Source of the DNA: Phycisphaerae bacterium
Lineage (GTDB): Bacteria > Planctomycetota > Phycisphaerae > Sedimentisphaerales > Anaerobacaceae
Direction: 5' to 3'
DNA: 64,000 nucleotides
Assembly (NCBI GenBank): GCA_028714855.1
Contig: JAQTLP010000009.1
Coordinates: 36,001-100,000 of the forward strand
The notes below the pieces were generated by a model that had not been told where the DNA came from, did not search any database, and saw only the letters and a list, made by a program, of their open reading frames with translations. The translations under genes and the position numbers were made by a program. Shown here piece by piece: positions 27,001-36,254 of the stretch. How positions within the stretch are numbered: the first letter of the stretch is position 1; each line of letters starts with the position of its first letter.

Positions 27001-27050
27001 CTCTCTTCTCCTTCTCTCTTACCCTTTGTCCCCAGTCAAGGGCGTATTTT

Positions 27051-27078
27051 AGTATATGCTTTACAGCCGGATAGTCAA
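27051..27078 (-). promoter_or_regulatory. Promoter of the PEP-CTERM gene
   Basis: On the minus strand TTGACT (27073-27078), a 16-base spacer and TATACT (27051-27056) lie about 50 bases before the start codon. Confidence 0.55.
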
Positions 27079-27171
27079 GGAAAAACAGGGCGGAATTTGG
27101 TCTTAACCTACTGCGAGATTGATTGAAAAAAGATGGCGAACAAGTAAAGTAAGCTGCTCTGGATGATAGAT

Positions 27172-28773
27172 CTAATCCGAAGGTTGTGTGTATTCGACGT
27201 TTTTAATAAAACTATCTGCTTTCGACGCAAAAAACGGCATTTTGCTTCGCCAAAAGGTTTTATTCTCCTCGGATAGTGTATTATCGCTCGCAAGAACATC
27301 CTCGACGATGTTGGCGATATTACCCAAAATTCCTTTGAAGATTAACTGGTCCTGCTGAGCCATTGCCGCCACCTGCAACTGCTGTTTAGGAGGTGTGTTT
27401 TCAATCCTAATCGTTAATGCTTTGCCCCATTTGTCTGTTTTGCCCCATTTTGTCGTATCTGAGATTCCGCTGCCTTCACGCATTCCTATTTCAAAACGGG
27501 ACTTTCTCAATCTGTATCCGAGCTTGAATTCGAAAGAAGAGACAGGCAGGTGATTGCCATCATAAGATGGTTTCAGCAGTTGAATGCTAAGCTGGTTGTA
27601 ATTGTCCGATCTGATATTAGCATTAAGTTTAACCTTTTCATAAGCGAACAGATTTGGGTCGATTTCACTAAAGTGATTTTTTGCGATTGAGAGCTGTCTA
27701 ACGTAATTCCGCCATCCCGGAGCGGTGTTATGATAGGGGCGGTTATTGAGAACCTCTTTGACGAAATAACCTGCTCTGGTTAATACTTCATCGCCTTTGT
27801 CCAAGTCGTTGTAATCAACAACAACCAGCGACGGCTCCCAGTAAGCCGAGTAGGCAAAAAATATCCAGCCGATACCAAGCTTTTGGGCGAAATCAACCAG
27901 AGGGACCGCATATTCCCTATTTTTGTTCGTAGACTGGCTTGAATCCTCCTGTCCCAACTGTTCATATTCAACGTATCCCCACTCTCCTATTATTACGGGG
28001 AAACGCCTGGCAAGCTGGTCTATCGTTGTTTTCCAGTTCATGCAACTTGGATTTTTGCAATCGTTATATGCGTGCACTTCATAAATGATATTTTTTCGCT
28101 TAACAGGATTGCTTAATACTCCAGAGAGGTCGTGAGACCAATGAACGCCTGAAACTAATGTAATCGCCTCCGGATTAACTGAATTAATAACATCAGTTAA
28201 TTTCTCGGCAACAGGCTTCCATTCATCCCATGTAATGTAAGCCGGCTCGTTGAAACTGTCGTATAACACCCATCTGCATTTTTTGTATCGTGTTACAATT
28301 GTTTTCAATGCTTCCATAGCAAGGGGCAGGTTTGGGTCACAGGTCGGCGCTTCAGTCTTATTATTCAAAGGATTCCCGTGGGCGTGCCAGCCCACGACGA
28401 CGTACATTCCATTTTCTCCTGTTGCCCTGACTATTTCATCTACATATTTCGACAGGTAATCAGGATTTTCACGCCATTTCAGAGGGTGAATAGGCAGGCG
28501 AATTACATTTGCATTCCAGTTGCGGCGGATGTATTTGACAACGGACGCATCATACTTGTCATTGTTCCACAAGTTGCTATCTGCGAACCAGACCCCTCTT
28601 AGTATTATATCATTGCCGTTTGCATCGAGGATTCTATTTTTTTCGGTATGCAGAGTGGGCGGGGCATTTGAGCCGTCAAAAACGGGTTGTTTGGAATCGA
28701 CGTGTTCGGCAGCATAAGATACAGTGCCAAAAGTGAGATTGACGCATAATATAAGTATAGATAATGGTTTCAT
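27172..28773 (-). CDS. Secreted glycoside hydrolase family 5
   Basis: Retaining endo-beta-glycanase (cellulase/mannanase type) of 533 residues. A signal peptide (PLSILILCVNLTFGTVSYA) precedes the (beta/alpha)8 barrel. Conserved: ILRGVWFADSNLWN near the start, IRLPIHPLKW, the acid/base Glu in YDSFNEPAY, the substrate His/Tyr in YEVHAYND, and the nucleophile Glu in VIIGEWGYVEYE. About 190 residues after the barrel (from IAKNHFSEIDPN) form an unrecognised beta-rich domain that may bind carbohydrate. The frame extends 36 codons upstream inside ileS; the ATG at 28773 is chosen because it starts the signal peptide and overlaps the ileS stop as ATGA. Translation is thus coupled to ileS, an unusual partner. 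Confidence 0.88.
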   Translation of the reverse strand: MKPLSILILCVNLTFGTVSYAAEHVDSKQPVFDGSNAPPTLHTEKNRILDANGNDIILRGVWFADSNLWNNDKYDASVVKYIRRNWNANVIRLPIHPLKWRENPDYLSKYVDEIVRATGENGMYVVVGWHAHGNPLNNKTEAPTCDPNLPLAMEALKTIVTRYKKCRWVLYDSFNEPAYITWDEWKPVAEKLTDVINSVNPEAITLVSGVHWSHDLSGVLSNPVKRKNIIYEVHAYNDCKNPSCMNWKTTIDQLARRFPVIIGEWGYVEYEQLGQEDSSQSTNKNREYAVPLVDFAQKLGIGWIFFAYSAYWEPSLVVVDYNDLDKGDEVLTRAGYFVKEVLNNRPYHNTAPGWRNYVRQLSIAKNHFSEIDPNLFAYEKVKLNANIRSDNYNQLSIQLLKPSYDGNHLPVSSFEFKLGYRLRKSRFEIGMREGSGISDTTKWGKTDKWGKALTIRIENTPPKQQLQVAAMAQQDQLIFKGILGNIANIVEDVLASDNTLSEENKTFWRSKMPFFASKADSFIKNVEYTQPSD

Positions 28774-31625
28774 ACGGACTTTTCTCGCAGACTTTTCAAG
28801 ACATCTGTGCACCTGGTGCACAAGTCGGGGTATTTGCCGTCGGCTCCGACGGTCGACCAATAGTTCCAGCATCGCTGGCATTTTTGATGGGGGCTTTTCT
28901 GTGCGGAGACGGTTGTTTCAGTTGCGCCTTTATCGAGTTTGACCTCACTGACAATGCAAAGGGCTGTGAAATTTTTCACGCCGAACTGTTCGATAGCGGC
29001 GGCATCATCGTTATTACAGCGGATTGTAACGGACGATTCCTGATTGCTGCCGATAATTTTGTCCTTGCGGAGCGGCTCAAGTGCGAGAAGGACTTTATCA
29101 CGCAGGTCCATAAGTTTTTGCCATTTTGGCTCATCTTTTTGCCAGTCGATAGAATCATCGACTTTCGGCATTTCAGCGAGATGTATGGTTTCGGTTTTCC
29201 CCAACACCATCCAGACTTCTTCTGCGGTATGCACCAAGATTGGTGCGAGCATACGAATAAGAGAATCGAGGATTTTATACATAGCAGTCTGTGCGCTGCG
29301 GCGAGAGAGACTATCGGTGGCGTCGCAATACATTCTATCCTTGAGCAAATCCATATAGATACTGCTCATCTCGACCGTGCAGAAGTTATGGATAAGCGAA
29401 AAGACCTTGTGAAAGACAAACTCCTCGTAAGAAGCCATAACTTCGGCGATAAGCTTTTGCAATTGCTGCATAGCCCATTTATCGATTTCGAACATATCGT
29501 TATAGGCGACGCTCATTTTGTCCGGATTGAAATCGTCGATATTGCCGAGCAGATAACGCAGCGTATTTCTGATTTTCCTGTAGGCATCCTGTGTCCTGCC
29601 GATAAGCTCATCATTGCAGCGGACGTCTTCCTGATAATTTACGCTGGCTACCCACAGGCGGAGGATGTCGGAACCATATTTTTTCACCTCATCCTGAGCG
29701 TTGACGTAATTACCCAGGGATTTCGACTGCTTCATTCCCTTTTCGTCAACGGTAAAGCCATGCGTTAAAACGCTTTTGAACGGCGCTTTGCCTGTCGCGC
29801 CGAGGGCGGGCAGAAGCGACAACTGAAACCAGCCGCGGTGCTGGTCGGAGCCTTCGAGATAGAGGTCAACCGGCACAGGCCAGCCCCTTTTCTGAGCTGC
29901 GCTGTACCAACTGCAGCCGGACTCGAACCAGACGTCGAAGATGTTTTCTTCCTTCTGCAAGTCATCGAAATTGAAACCGGCCGGCAGTTGGAAATCGTCT
30001 CCGAGAAGTTCGCGAGGCGAATCGGTGAACCAGCAGTTCGAGCCCTTTTCGCAGACGCGTTTGGCAACCGCCAGCACGGATTCTTTGGTCAAAAGGGCAT
30101 CGCCATTAGAATTTACGAAGACGGGAATAGGCAGTCCCCAGCTACGCTGTCTGCTGATGCACCAGTCAGGGCGGGATTCGAGCATACCTTCGATGCGTTT
30201 CTGGCCCCAGGCGGGAATCCATTTTACTTTGCCGGTGCTTTCCAACGCCAAATCGCGAAGGGTTTTGCCGGCAGGGGGCAATTCTTTATCGACGCTGATA
30301 AACCACTGCTCGGTAGCCCTGAATATGACCGGGCCTTTGCTTCGCCAGCAATGGGGATAGCTGTGCGTGATTGCGCCCTGAGCGTAAAGCAGGCCTTTTT
30401 TGCGAAGGTCGTCATTTACGAGGGTATCTACCTCGAGGACATTTCGGCCTCGCAGATGCTCGGGGGCGGTGTCGTCGTAACAGCCGTTGTCCAATACCGG
30501 CGAATAGATTGCCAAGCCGTATTTCTGTCCTGATATATAGTCTTCAAGGCCGTGGCCGGGGGCGGTATGAACTATTCCCGTTCCGTCTTCGGTTGTAACG
30601 TATTCGGCGAGGATGACCATATAGGCGTCTTTATCAGTCGGATTACTCTTCACAAACGGATGCACATAGCGCAAGCCCTCGAGGGCTGCACCTTTGACTG
30701 ACTTATCGCTGATAATATATTCGCCTTCATTCAGCTTGCCAGCCGCTATCGCAGCGGCAAGTCTCTCGGCGCACAAGATTGAGATGAATTTACAGCCGTT
30801 GACCTCGTAGGTTAGAGTTTTGTATTCGAGGTTGGGATGGACGGCAACAGCGAGGTTGGCCGCCAGCGTCCAAGGGGTGGTTGTCCAAATCATAAAGCAG
30901 ACTTTGGCGCTGCTATCATTAACTAAACCGAACTTAACCAGCTGCTCGATACTGTCTTTGGCGACAGGGAAATTCACGAAGATGCTCGGCGAAGAGATGT
31001 CTTTATATTCAAGCTCGGCTTCGGCAAGGGCGGTCTCGCAGCCAATCGACCAGTGGATGGGTTTTAGCTGTTTGCGAACCAGACCCTTATCGACTAATTC
31101 GGCGAAGACTTCCAAAATGCCCGCTTCATACGCAGGGACGAATGTGAGGTATGGATTTTCGAAATCGCCGAAGACGCCTAATTCCTGGAACTGCCTGCCC
31201 TGGAGTTTGACATATTTGCTCGCGTATTGCTTGCAGAGCTTGCGGATTTCGAGCTTGTCTATGTTTTTCGCCTTTTCGCCGAGCTCGGTAAAGACCTTTG
31301 CCTCGATGGGCAGGCCGTGACAATCCCAACCGGGGATGTAGGGGGCGTCGAAGCCGGCCATAGTCTTGAACTTAACGACAAAATCCTTGAGGACCTTGTT
31401 TATAACGTGCCCCATATGGATATCGCCGTTGGCATAGGGCGGGCCATCGTGGAGGGTGTATAAAGGGGCTCCGCGGCGAGCTTCTCTTGTTTTGGCGTAG
31501 ATATCTTCCTTCGCCCATTCTTTGCGCAATTGCGGCTCACGCTGGGTAAGATTGGCTTTCATCGCAAAGCTGGTCTTAGGCAGGTTCAACGTATCACGGT
31601 AAGTTTTACTGTTCTCATCCGGCAT
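28770..31625 (-). CDS. ileS: Isoleucyl-tRNA synthetase
   Basis: Charges tRNA-Ile; class I synthetase of 951 residues, full length. The HIGH motif appears as DIHMGH in PPYANGDIHMGHVI (about residue 63), the KMSKS loop as KGMKQSKSLGN, the editing (CP1) domain with TTPWTLAANLAVAV lies between, and a C-terminal zinc knuckle reads CQRCWNYWS...CTRC. The Met of KMSKS is Gln here. The ATG at 31625 follows GAGG. A clear promoter lies upstream and the 3' end overlaps the GH5 gene. Confidence 0.97.
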   Translation of the reverse strand: MPDENSKTYRDTLNLPKTSFAMKANLTQREPQLRKEWAKEDIYAKTREARRGAPLYTLHDGPPYANGDIHMGHVINKVLKDFVVKFKTMAGFDAPYIPGWDCHGLPIEAKVFTELGEKAKNIDKLEIRKLCKQYASKYVKLQGRQFQELGVFGDFENPYLTFVPAYEAGILEVFAELVDKGLVRKQLKPIHWSIGCETALAEAELEYKDISSPSIFVNFPVAKDSIEQLVKFGLVNDSSAKVCFMIWTTTPWTLAANLAVAVHPNLEYKTLTYEVNGCKFISILCAERLAAAIAAGKLNEGEYIISDKSVKGAALEGLRYVHPFVKSNPTDKDAYMVILAEYVTTEDGTGIVHTAPGHGLEDYISGQKYGLAIYSPVLDNGCYDDTAPEHLRGRNVLEVDTLVNDDLRKKGLLYAQGAITHSYPHCWRSKGPVIFRATEQWFISVDKELPPAGKTLRDLALESTGKVKWIPAWGQKRIEGMLESRPDWCISRQRSWGLPIPVFVNSNGDALLTKESVLAVAKRVCEKGSNCWFTDSPRELLGDDFQLPAGFNFDDLQKEENIFDVWFESGCSWYSAAQKRGWPVPVDLYLEGSDQHRGWFQLSLLPALGATGKAPFKSVLTHGFTVDEKGMKQSKSLGNYVNAQDEVKKYGSDILRLWVASVNYQEDVRCNDELIGRTQDAYRKIRNTLRYLLGNIDDFNPDKMSVAYNDMFEIDKWAMQQLQKLIAEVMASYEEFVFHKVFSLIHNFCTVEMSSIYMDLLKDRMYCDATDSLSRRSAQTAMYKILDSLIRMLAPILVHTAEEVWMVLGKTETIHLAEMPKVDDSIDWQKDEPKWQKLMDLRDKVLLALEPLRKDKIIGSNQESSVTIRCNNDDAAAIEQFGVKNFTALCIVSEVKLDKGATETTVSAQKSPHQKCQRCWNYWSTVGADGKYPDLCTRCTDVLKSLREKSV

Positions 31626-31663
31626 CTAAAAATCCTCAAAAACAAATGCATAGCGAATCGAAT

Positions 31664-31692
31664 ATAGTAAAATCGCCAAAGCAGACTGTCAA
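31664..31692 (-). promoter_or_regulatory. Promoter of ileS
   Basis: On the minus strand a perfect TTGACA (31687-31692), a 17-base spacer and TACTAT (31664-31669), about 40 bases before the ileS start. The leader is too short for a T-box. Confidence 0.6.
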
Positions 31693-31763
31693 GAATATCT
31701 CTTTATCTCCAACAAGAACAGGGTTGTTATTTTTCACAGAATCGGGTAGTATTTCCGCGATAA

Positions 31764-33401
31764 ATGAGCCGCAAGAGCACTAAAAAAGCAGTGACAGTCA
31801 GTCAGCCCAAGAGGTATAGCTGGGTGTGGGTGATGCTTTTGGCGGTTGTAATATTGACCTCGGCGGTCCGCGTCCGGCTTCGGGACGTTCCGCTGGAACG
31901 CGACGAAGGCGAATATGCATATGCGGGCCAGCTTATACTGCAGGGCGTTCCCCCGTATTCTCAGGTTTATAATATGAAAATGCCCGGCATCTATGCGGCC
32001 TACGCCCTGATTTTGGCTGTTTTCGGCCAGACTATCAGCGGTATTCACCTGGGCTTGGCCGTTGTCAATGCAGCCACTATTTTACTGATGTTTATTCTGG
32101 CCAGAAAATTCTTAGACCCTCCCGCGGCTTTAGTCGCTGCGGCGGTCTTTGCAATACTATCGCTGGGACTAAGAGTTTTTGGCTTCACCGCCAATTCCGA
32201 ACATTTCGTTATCTTTTTCGCAGTTGGAGGTATTTTGTTATTGGTGCATGCCGTTGAGCGTCAGAAGCGGATGGCGCTGTTTGGCGGGAGCGTGCTGGTT
32301 GGAATTGCGTTTCTTATGAAACAGCACGGTGCTGCTTTCATTGTCTTTGCGGGACTGTATCTTTTGTTTAGTGAATTACGCAGACCACCATTTGTTTGGA
32401 AAAAGTCAGCAACTACGGGTATTCTTTTTATGGCTGGTGTTTTGCTTCCTTTTGCGGTGACTTGCCTTATTCTCAAACAGGCGGGTGTGTTTGGGAAATT
32501 CTGGTTCTGGACTTTTGTTTATGCACCAAAGTATGTTTCGTCGATAGAATTCAAGTTGGGAATGCAGAACCTGAGAGACAGAACGACCGAAATTTTCCAG
32601 TCGACTGTTTTGATTTGGATTCTTGCAGGTGTTGGGTTAACCGCTTTGTTTTGGAATAAGAAGATTAAAAGCCACCGTATATTCATAGGAGGGTTTTTGG
32701 TTTTCTCGTTTTTGTCTATCTGCCCAGGTCTTTATTTTCGTGAGCATTATTTTATTCTTTTGCTCCCGGCTGCGGCCTTATTGGTGGGTGCGGGTGCTGC
32801 TTCCATCATCGATGTCTTCAGCCGCAGGGGGGCGAGGATGGTGCCTGTTTTATTGTTGCTGGCTGTGCTGCTTTCTGCCGTTTATCAGCAAAGGAAATTC
32901 TTTTTTGTTATGAGTCCAGTTGCGGTCTCGCGTTTCGTTTATGGCTTGAATCCATTTCCGGAGTCTCTGGAGATTGCCCGCTACTTAAGGGGGAACTCAT
33001 CCGAGAATGACCGAATCGCCGTTATCGGCTCGGAACCGCAAATTTATTTTTATGCAGACAGACGTTCCGCCACGGGCCACATTTACACCTATGCGCTGAT
33101 GGAAAACCACAGTTATGCCCGCCAAATGCAGGAGGAAATGATAAGAGAAATTGAAAAAGCCAGCCCTGAATTTATGGTATTCGTAAACGTCCCTACTTCC
33201 TGGCTCGCCATGCCGGAGTCAGAACAAATGATTTTGGACTGGTTTTGGCAATACCAGAGAAGGTATTACCAACTGGTCGGCGTAATCGATATTATGGGCA
33301 ATGATAATATTTTATACCGCTGGGGTAAAGATGCCTCCACATATTCACCGAGGTCGATATGCTGGCTTGCTGTTTACCAACGTGCCAATCGCGAGTATTG
33401 A
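31764..33401 (+). CDS. GT-C membrane glycosyltransferase, PMT/ArnT-like
   Basis: A 545-residue polytopic inner-membrane enzyme of the PMT_2/ArnT type that moves a sugar from a polyprenyl phosphate to a periplasmic acceptor. The first periplasmic loop has LERDEGEYAYAGQLILQG with the catalytic acidic pair, followed by about 11 helices and a soluble C-terminal part with VIGSEPQIYFYADRRSATGH. It is a close paralogue of the gene at 61929-63578 (same LERDEGEYAYAGQLILQGVP block and the same C-terminal block). It diverges from ileS and is followed 93 bases later by a GT2 gene. The acceptor is unknown. Confidence 0.85.
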   Translation: MSRKSTKKAVTVSQPKRYSWVWVMLLAVVILTSAVRVRLRDVPLERDEGEYAYAGQLILQGVPPYSQVYNMKMPGIYAAYALILAVFGQTISGIHLGLAVVNAATILLMFILARKFLDPPAALVAAAVFAILSLGLRVFGFTANSEHFVIFFAVGGILLLVHAVERQKRMALFGGSVLVGIAFLMKQHGAAFIVFAGLYLLFSELRRPPFVWKKSATTGILFMAGVLLPFAVTCLILKQAGVFGKFWFWTFVYAPKYVSSIEFKLGMQNLRDRTTEIFQSTVLIWILAGVGLTALFWNKKIKSHRIFIGGFLVFSFLSICPGLYFREHYFILLLPAAALLVGAGAASIIDVFSRRGARMVPVLLLLAVLLSAVYQQRKFFFVMSPVAVSRFVYGLNPFPESLEIARYLRGNSSENDRIAVIGSEPQIYFYADRRSATGHIYTYALMENHSYARQMQEEMIREIEKASPEFMVFVNVPTSWLAMPESEQMILDWFWQYQRRYYQLVGVIDIMGNDNILYRWGKDASTYSPRSICWLAVYQRANREY

Positions 33402-33494
33402 ATTATGAATGTAATCAAGATATTGTCACTTAAAACCGATAACTCTAATACGCACGATTTAGAACTTTGTTATAATACCGAGAGTTAAAGTATT

Positions 33495-34241
33495 ATGTTT
33501 AAAGACAAAAAAGTTATTGTTGTGATGCCGGCCTACAATGCAGCCCAAACCCTGCAACAGACCTACAATGAAGTTATGAGTCAAGGCGTGGTCGATGAGG
33601 TTATTGTTGTCGATGATGCCAGCCACGACGAGACCGCCGATATCGCAAAATCTCTGCCGAACACGGTAGTTCACGTCCATCCTCAAAATCAAGGATACGG
33701 CGCCAACCAGAAAACCTGCTATAAGCTCGCCCTGGAGCGAAACGCTGATATAGTCATTATGGTCCATCCAGATTATCAATACACTCCCAAGTTAATACCC
33801 GCGATGGCCTCTATAATCGGGAACGGCCTTTATCCTTGTGTGCTCGGGTCGAGAATACTTGGGGGATACGCCTTAAAAGGCAAAATGCCGCTCTGGAGAT
33901 ATGTTTCAAATCGCTTGCTGACTCTTGTAGAAAATATTTTCACCGGTGCAAAGCTCTCGGAATACCATACCGGCTACAGGGCTTTCTCTCGCCTGCTTCT
34001 TCAACAGCTGCCCTTCGAAGTCGATTCTGACGATTTTGTTTTTGATAACCAGATGCTGGCTCAAGTTCTCTGGTATGGTCATACAATTGCAGAGGTGAGC
34101 TGCCCGACCAAATATCAGGCAGATTCTTCCTCGATTAACTTTAGCAGGAGTATCAAGTATGGTTTCGGATGTCTGCGAACCGCTCTTACTTTCCGGCTTG
34201 CAAAAATGCGTCTGGTCAAATCGAAGCTGTTTCCGAGGTAA
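33495..34241 (+). CDS. Glycosyltransferase family 2, polyprenyl-phosphate-sugar synthase-like
   Basis: A 248-residue cytoplasmic GT-A enzyme. The opening VIVVMPAYNAAQTLQQTYNE, the nucleotide-sugar motif VIVVDDASHDET, NQGYGANQKTCYKLAL and the metal/acceptor motif VMVHPDYQYTPKLIPAM (HPD-Y in place of DxD) are those of the DPM-synthase-like group. The last residues (RLAKMRLVKSKLFPR) are basic, with no TM helix. The stop TAA overlaps the ATG of the next gene as TAATG, so the two are translationally coupled, suggesting that it makes the lipid-linked donor used by the TMTC-like protein(s) downstream. Confidence 0.9.
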   Translation: MFKDKKVIVVMPAYNAAQTLQQTYNEVMSQGVVDEVIVVDDASHDETADIAKSLPNTVVHVHPQNQGYGANQKTCYKLALERNADIVIMVHPDYQYTPKLIPAMASIIGNGLYPCVLGSRILGGYALKGKMPLWRYVSNRLLTLVENIFTGAKLSEYHTGYRAFSRLLLQQLPFEVDSDDFVFDNQMLAQVLWYGHTIAEVSCPTKYQADSSSINFSRSIKYGFGCLRTALTFRLAKMRLVKSKLFPR

Positions 34242-36196
34242 TGGATAATCCTCACAAAAAATATTGGTCCATCTATATTTGTCTGGTTTTGACACTTATT
34301 ACCACGGTGGTCTTTTGTCAAGTCCGCTCTTATGATTTTATTAATTACGACGACCCAGTTTACATTTATGATAACCTACACATTCAAAACGGCATCACAC
34401 CTGAAACCATCAGATGGGCCTTCACAACTGGTTATTACGCTAACTGGTATCCCTTGACGTGGCTTTCACATATGCTGGACTGGCAGCTTTTCGGGGCCAA
34501 GGCGGGGGGACATCATCTCACTAACCTTATTTTTCATATCGTAAACACACTGCTTTTATTCATTGTTCTAAAACAGATGACGCAGAAGCTCTGGCCAAGC
34601 GCGTTTGTGGCGGCCTTGTTCGCCCTTCATCCCCTTCATGTCGAATCAGTTGCCTGGGTCGCCGAGCGCAAGGATGTCCTGAGCGCATTCTTCTGGATGC
34701 TCACGATGTGGGCGTACCTGCGATATGTCAAACATCCGGTCACCGGCCGTTACCTGCTGACGCTGTTAGCCTTTGCCATGGGGCTTATGGCAAAGCCTAT
34801 GTTAGTGACAATACCATTTGTATTACTGCTGCTGGACTATTGGCCTCTTGCCCGTGTATCATTGTCATCCGAACGGCAGGCAATCTATCGTCTGATTCGG
34901 GAAAAAGTTCCTTTCTTTGTTCTTTCGGTGATTTCAAGCGTTGTTACTTTTTTTGTGCAGCGAAGCAGCGGAACAGTAGCAGAGCTTGTTCGTATTTCTT
35001 TAAAAATTCGTATTTTTAACGCTCTTGTCTCTTATGTGGAATACATCGAGAAAATGATATGGCCTGCTCATCTGGCGGTTTTTTATCCGCACGCCGGCCG
35101 TAACATGCCGATTTTAAATGTTATAATATCTGCCGCTCTTCTGGCGGCCGCAACAATTCTCATACTTCGGTCTTCCCGAAACCATCGCTACCTGTTCACA
35201 GGCTGGTTTTGGTATCTTGGGACGCTTGTGCCTGTTATAGGTCTTGTCCAAGTCGGTCAACAGGCTCTTGCTGACCGCTATACCTACATTCCTCTAATAG
35301 GTGTGTTTATCATCATTGCCTGGGGTGTGCCGGAACTGCTGGCGGGAAGGCGGTATGAAAAAATCACACTTACCATATCGGGGCTGCTGGTTATTTTGAC
35401 TATGTCGATATGTACCCATTTTCAGCTTCGCTATTGGCGAAACAGTCTAACTCTATTTCAGCATGCTCTTGATGTAACCGGCGGCAATTATACAGCGTAC
35501 ATTCACACGGCGGATTTTCTCTGCGAGCGGAACAAGCTCGACGAGGCCATCGCGGAGTATCGAAAATGTCTTCAGATGATACCTGACGACACAATTGCAC
35601 TTAATAATCTCGGTATTGCACTCGGCAAACAAGGTAAGTTTGAAGAAGCCATCAAATGCTTTACCGAAGCCCTTCGGATAAAACCTGATGCGGCTGCCCA
35701 TACTAATGCAGGTCATGTCCTGGCCCTTCAAGGCAATCTTGATGAGGCTTTAGTACATCTTGCCGAAGCACTCCGGCTTAACCCTAACTATGCCCAAGCA
35801 CACTACTATCTCGGGCAGGTTTTGGCGCAAAGAGGAAAATACAGTGAAGCCATCACGCACTTTGAGGATACGCTGCGACTGAAGCCTGACTGGATTGAAC
35901 CGATGAATAACCTTGCCTGGTTATTGGCCGCGAGCAGGGAAACTACAATTCATAATCCCGCCAAGGCGGTCGGACTTGCCCAACGAGCATGCGACCTCAC
36001 TAACTACAGGAGTCCTGACTTGTTAGATACTTTGGCTGTGGCTTATGCTGCGGCAGGTGATTTCGGTAAGGCCGTAGATATCGCTGAAAAGGCCTTAGAA
36101 TTATGCCAATCTTCCGGACAGGATGCGCTTAAAAAGGAGATAGAAAACCGGCTGGTTTTATATAGGGCGGGTAAAGCTTATATTGAAACTAAGTAG
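34241..36196 (+). CDS. TMTC-like membrane protein: GT-C domain with TPR repeats, copy 1
   Basis: A 652-residue protein with a GT-C type membrane domain (about nine helices) followed by TPR repeats. The first loop reads YDFINYDDPVYIYDN (acidic DD motif), then GGHHLTNLIFHIVNTLLLF and ALFALHPLHVESVAWVAERK, diagnostic of the bacterial relatives of eukaryotic TMTC O-mannosyltransferases. From about residue 410 TPR units appear (EAIAEYRKCLQMIPDDTIAL, EAIKCFTEALRIKPDAAAH, EAITHFEDTLRLKPDWIE). TPRs in TMTC proteins bind the polypeptide acceptor. The frame could begin 24 codons earlier, but the ATG at 34241, overlapping the GT2 stop, matches the start of its tandem paralogue. Confidence 0.85.
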   Translation: MDNPHKKYWSIYICLVLTLITTVVFCQVRSYDFINYDDPVYIYDNLHIQNGITPETIRWAFTTGYYANWYPLTWLSHMLDWQLFGAKAGGHHLTNLIFHIVNTLLLFIVLKQMTQKLWPSAFVAALFALHPLHVESVAWVAERKDVLSAFFWMLTMWAYLRYVKHPVTGRYLLTLLAFAMGLMAKPMLVTIPFVLLLLDYWPLARVSLSSERQAIYRLIREKVPFFVLSVISSVVTFFVQRSSGTVAELVRISLKIRIFNALVSYVEYIEKMIWPAHLAVFYPHAGRNMPILNVIISAALLAAATILILRSSRNHRYLFTGWFWYLGTLVPVIGLVQVGQQALADRYTYIPLIGVFIIIAWGVPELLAGRRYEKITLTISGLLVILTMSICTHFQLRYWRNSLTLFQHALDVTGGNYTAYIHTADFLCERNKLDEAIAEYRKCLQMIPDDTIALNNLGIALGKQGKFEEAIKCFTEALRIKPDAAAHTNAGHVLALQGNLDEALVHLAEALRLNPNYAQAHYYLGQVLAQRGKYSEAITHFEDTLRLKPDWIEPMNNLAWLLAASRETTIHNPAKAVGLAQRACDLTNYRSPDLLDTLAVAYAAAGDFGKAVDIAEKALELCQSSGQDALKKEIENRLVLYRAGKAYIETK

Positions 36197-36212
36197 GTTG
36201 TTTCAAGTTACC

Positions 36213-36236
36213 CTTGACTCTAAACCGAACAACAAA
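36213..36236 (+). repeat. Intergenic repeat, copy 1 (tandem duplication scar)
   Basis: TTGACTCTAAACCGAACAACAAAT follows copy 1 of the TMTC-like gene and matches, with four or so changes, 38423-38446 after copy 2. It shows the duplicated unit extended past the stop codon. TTGACT with TAGAAT 18 bases later could act as a promoter here. Confidence 0.65.
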
Positions 36237-36254
36237 TTAGAATTAACAACCATA

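Noticed and set aside
28764..29768. 334-codon plus-strand frame across ileS
   Set aside because: Antisense shadow of the ileS 3' part, which has all synthetase motifs on the other strand.
31626..31763. T-box leader for ileS
   Set aside because: The distance from the likely transcript start to the ATG is only about 35 bases, too short for a T-box.
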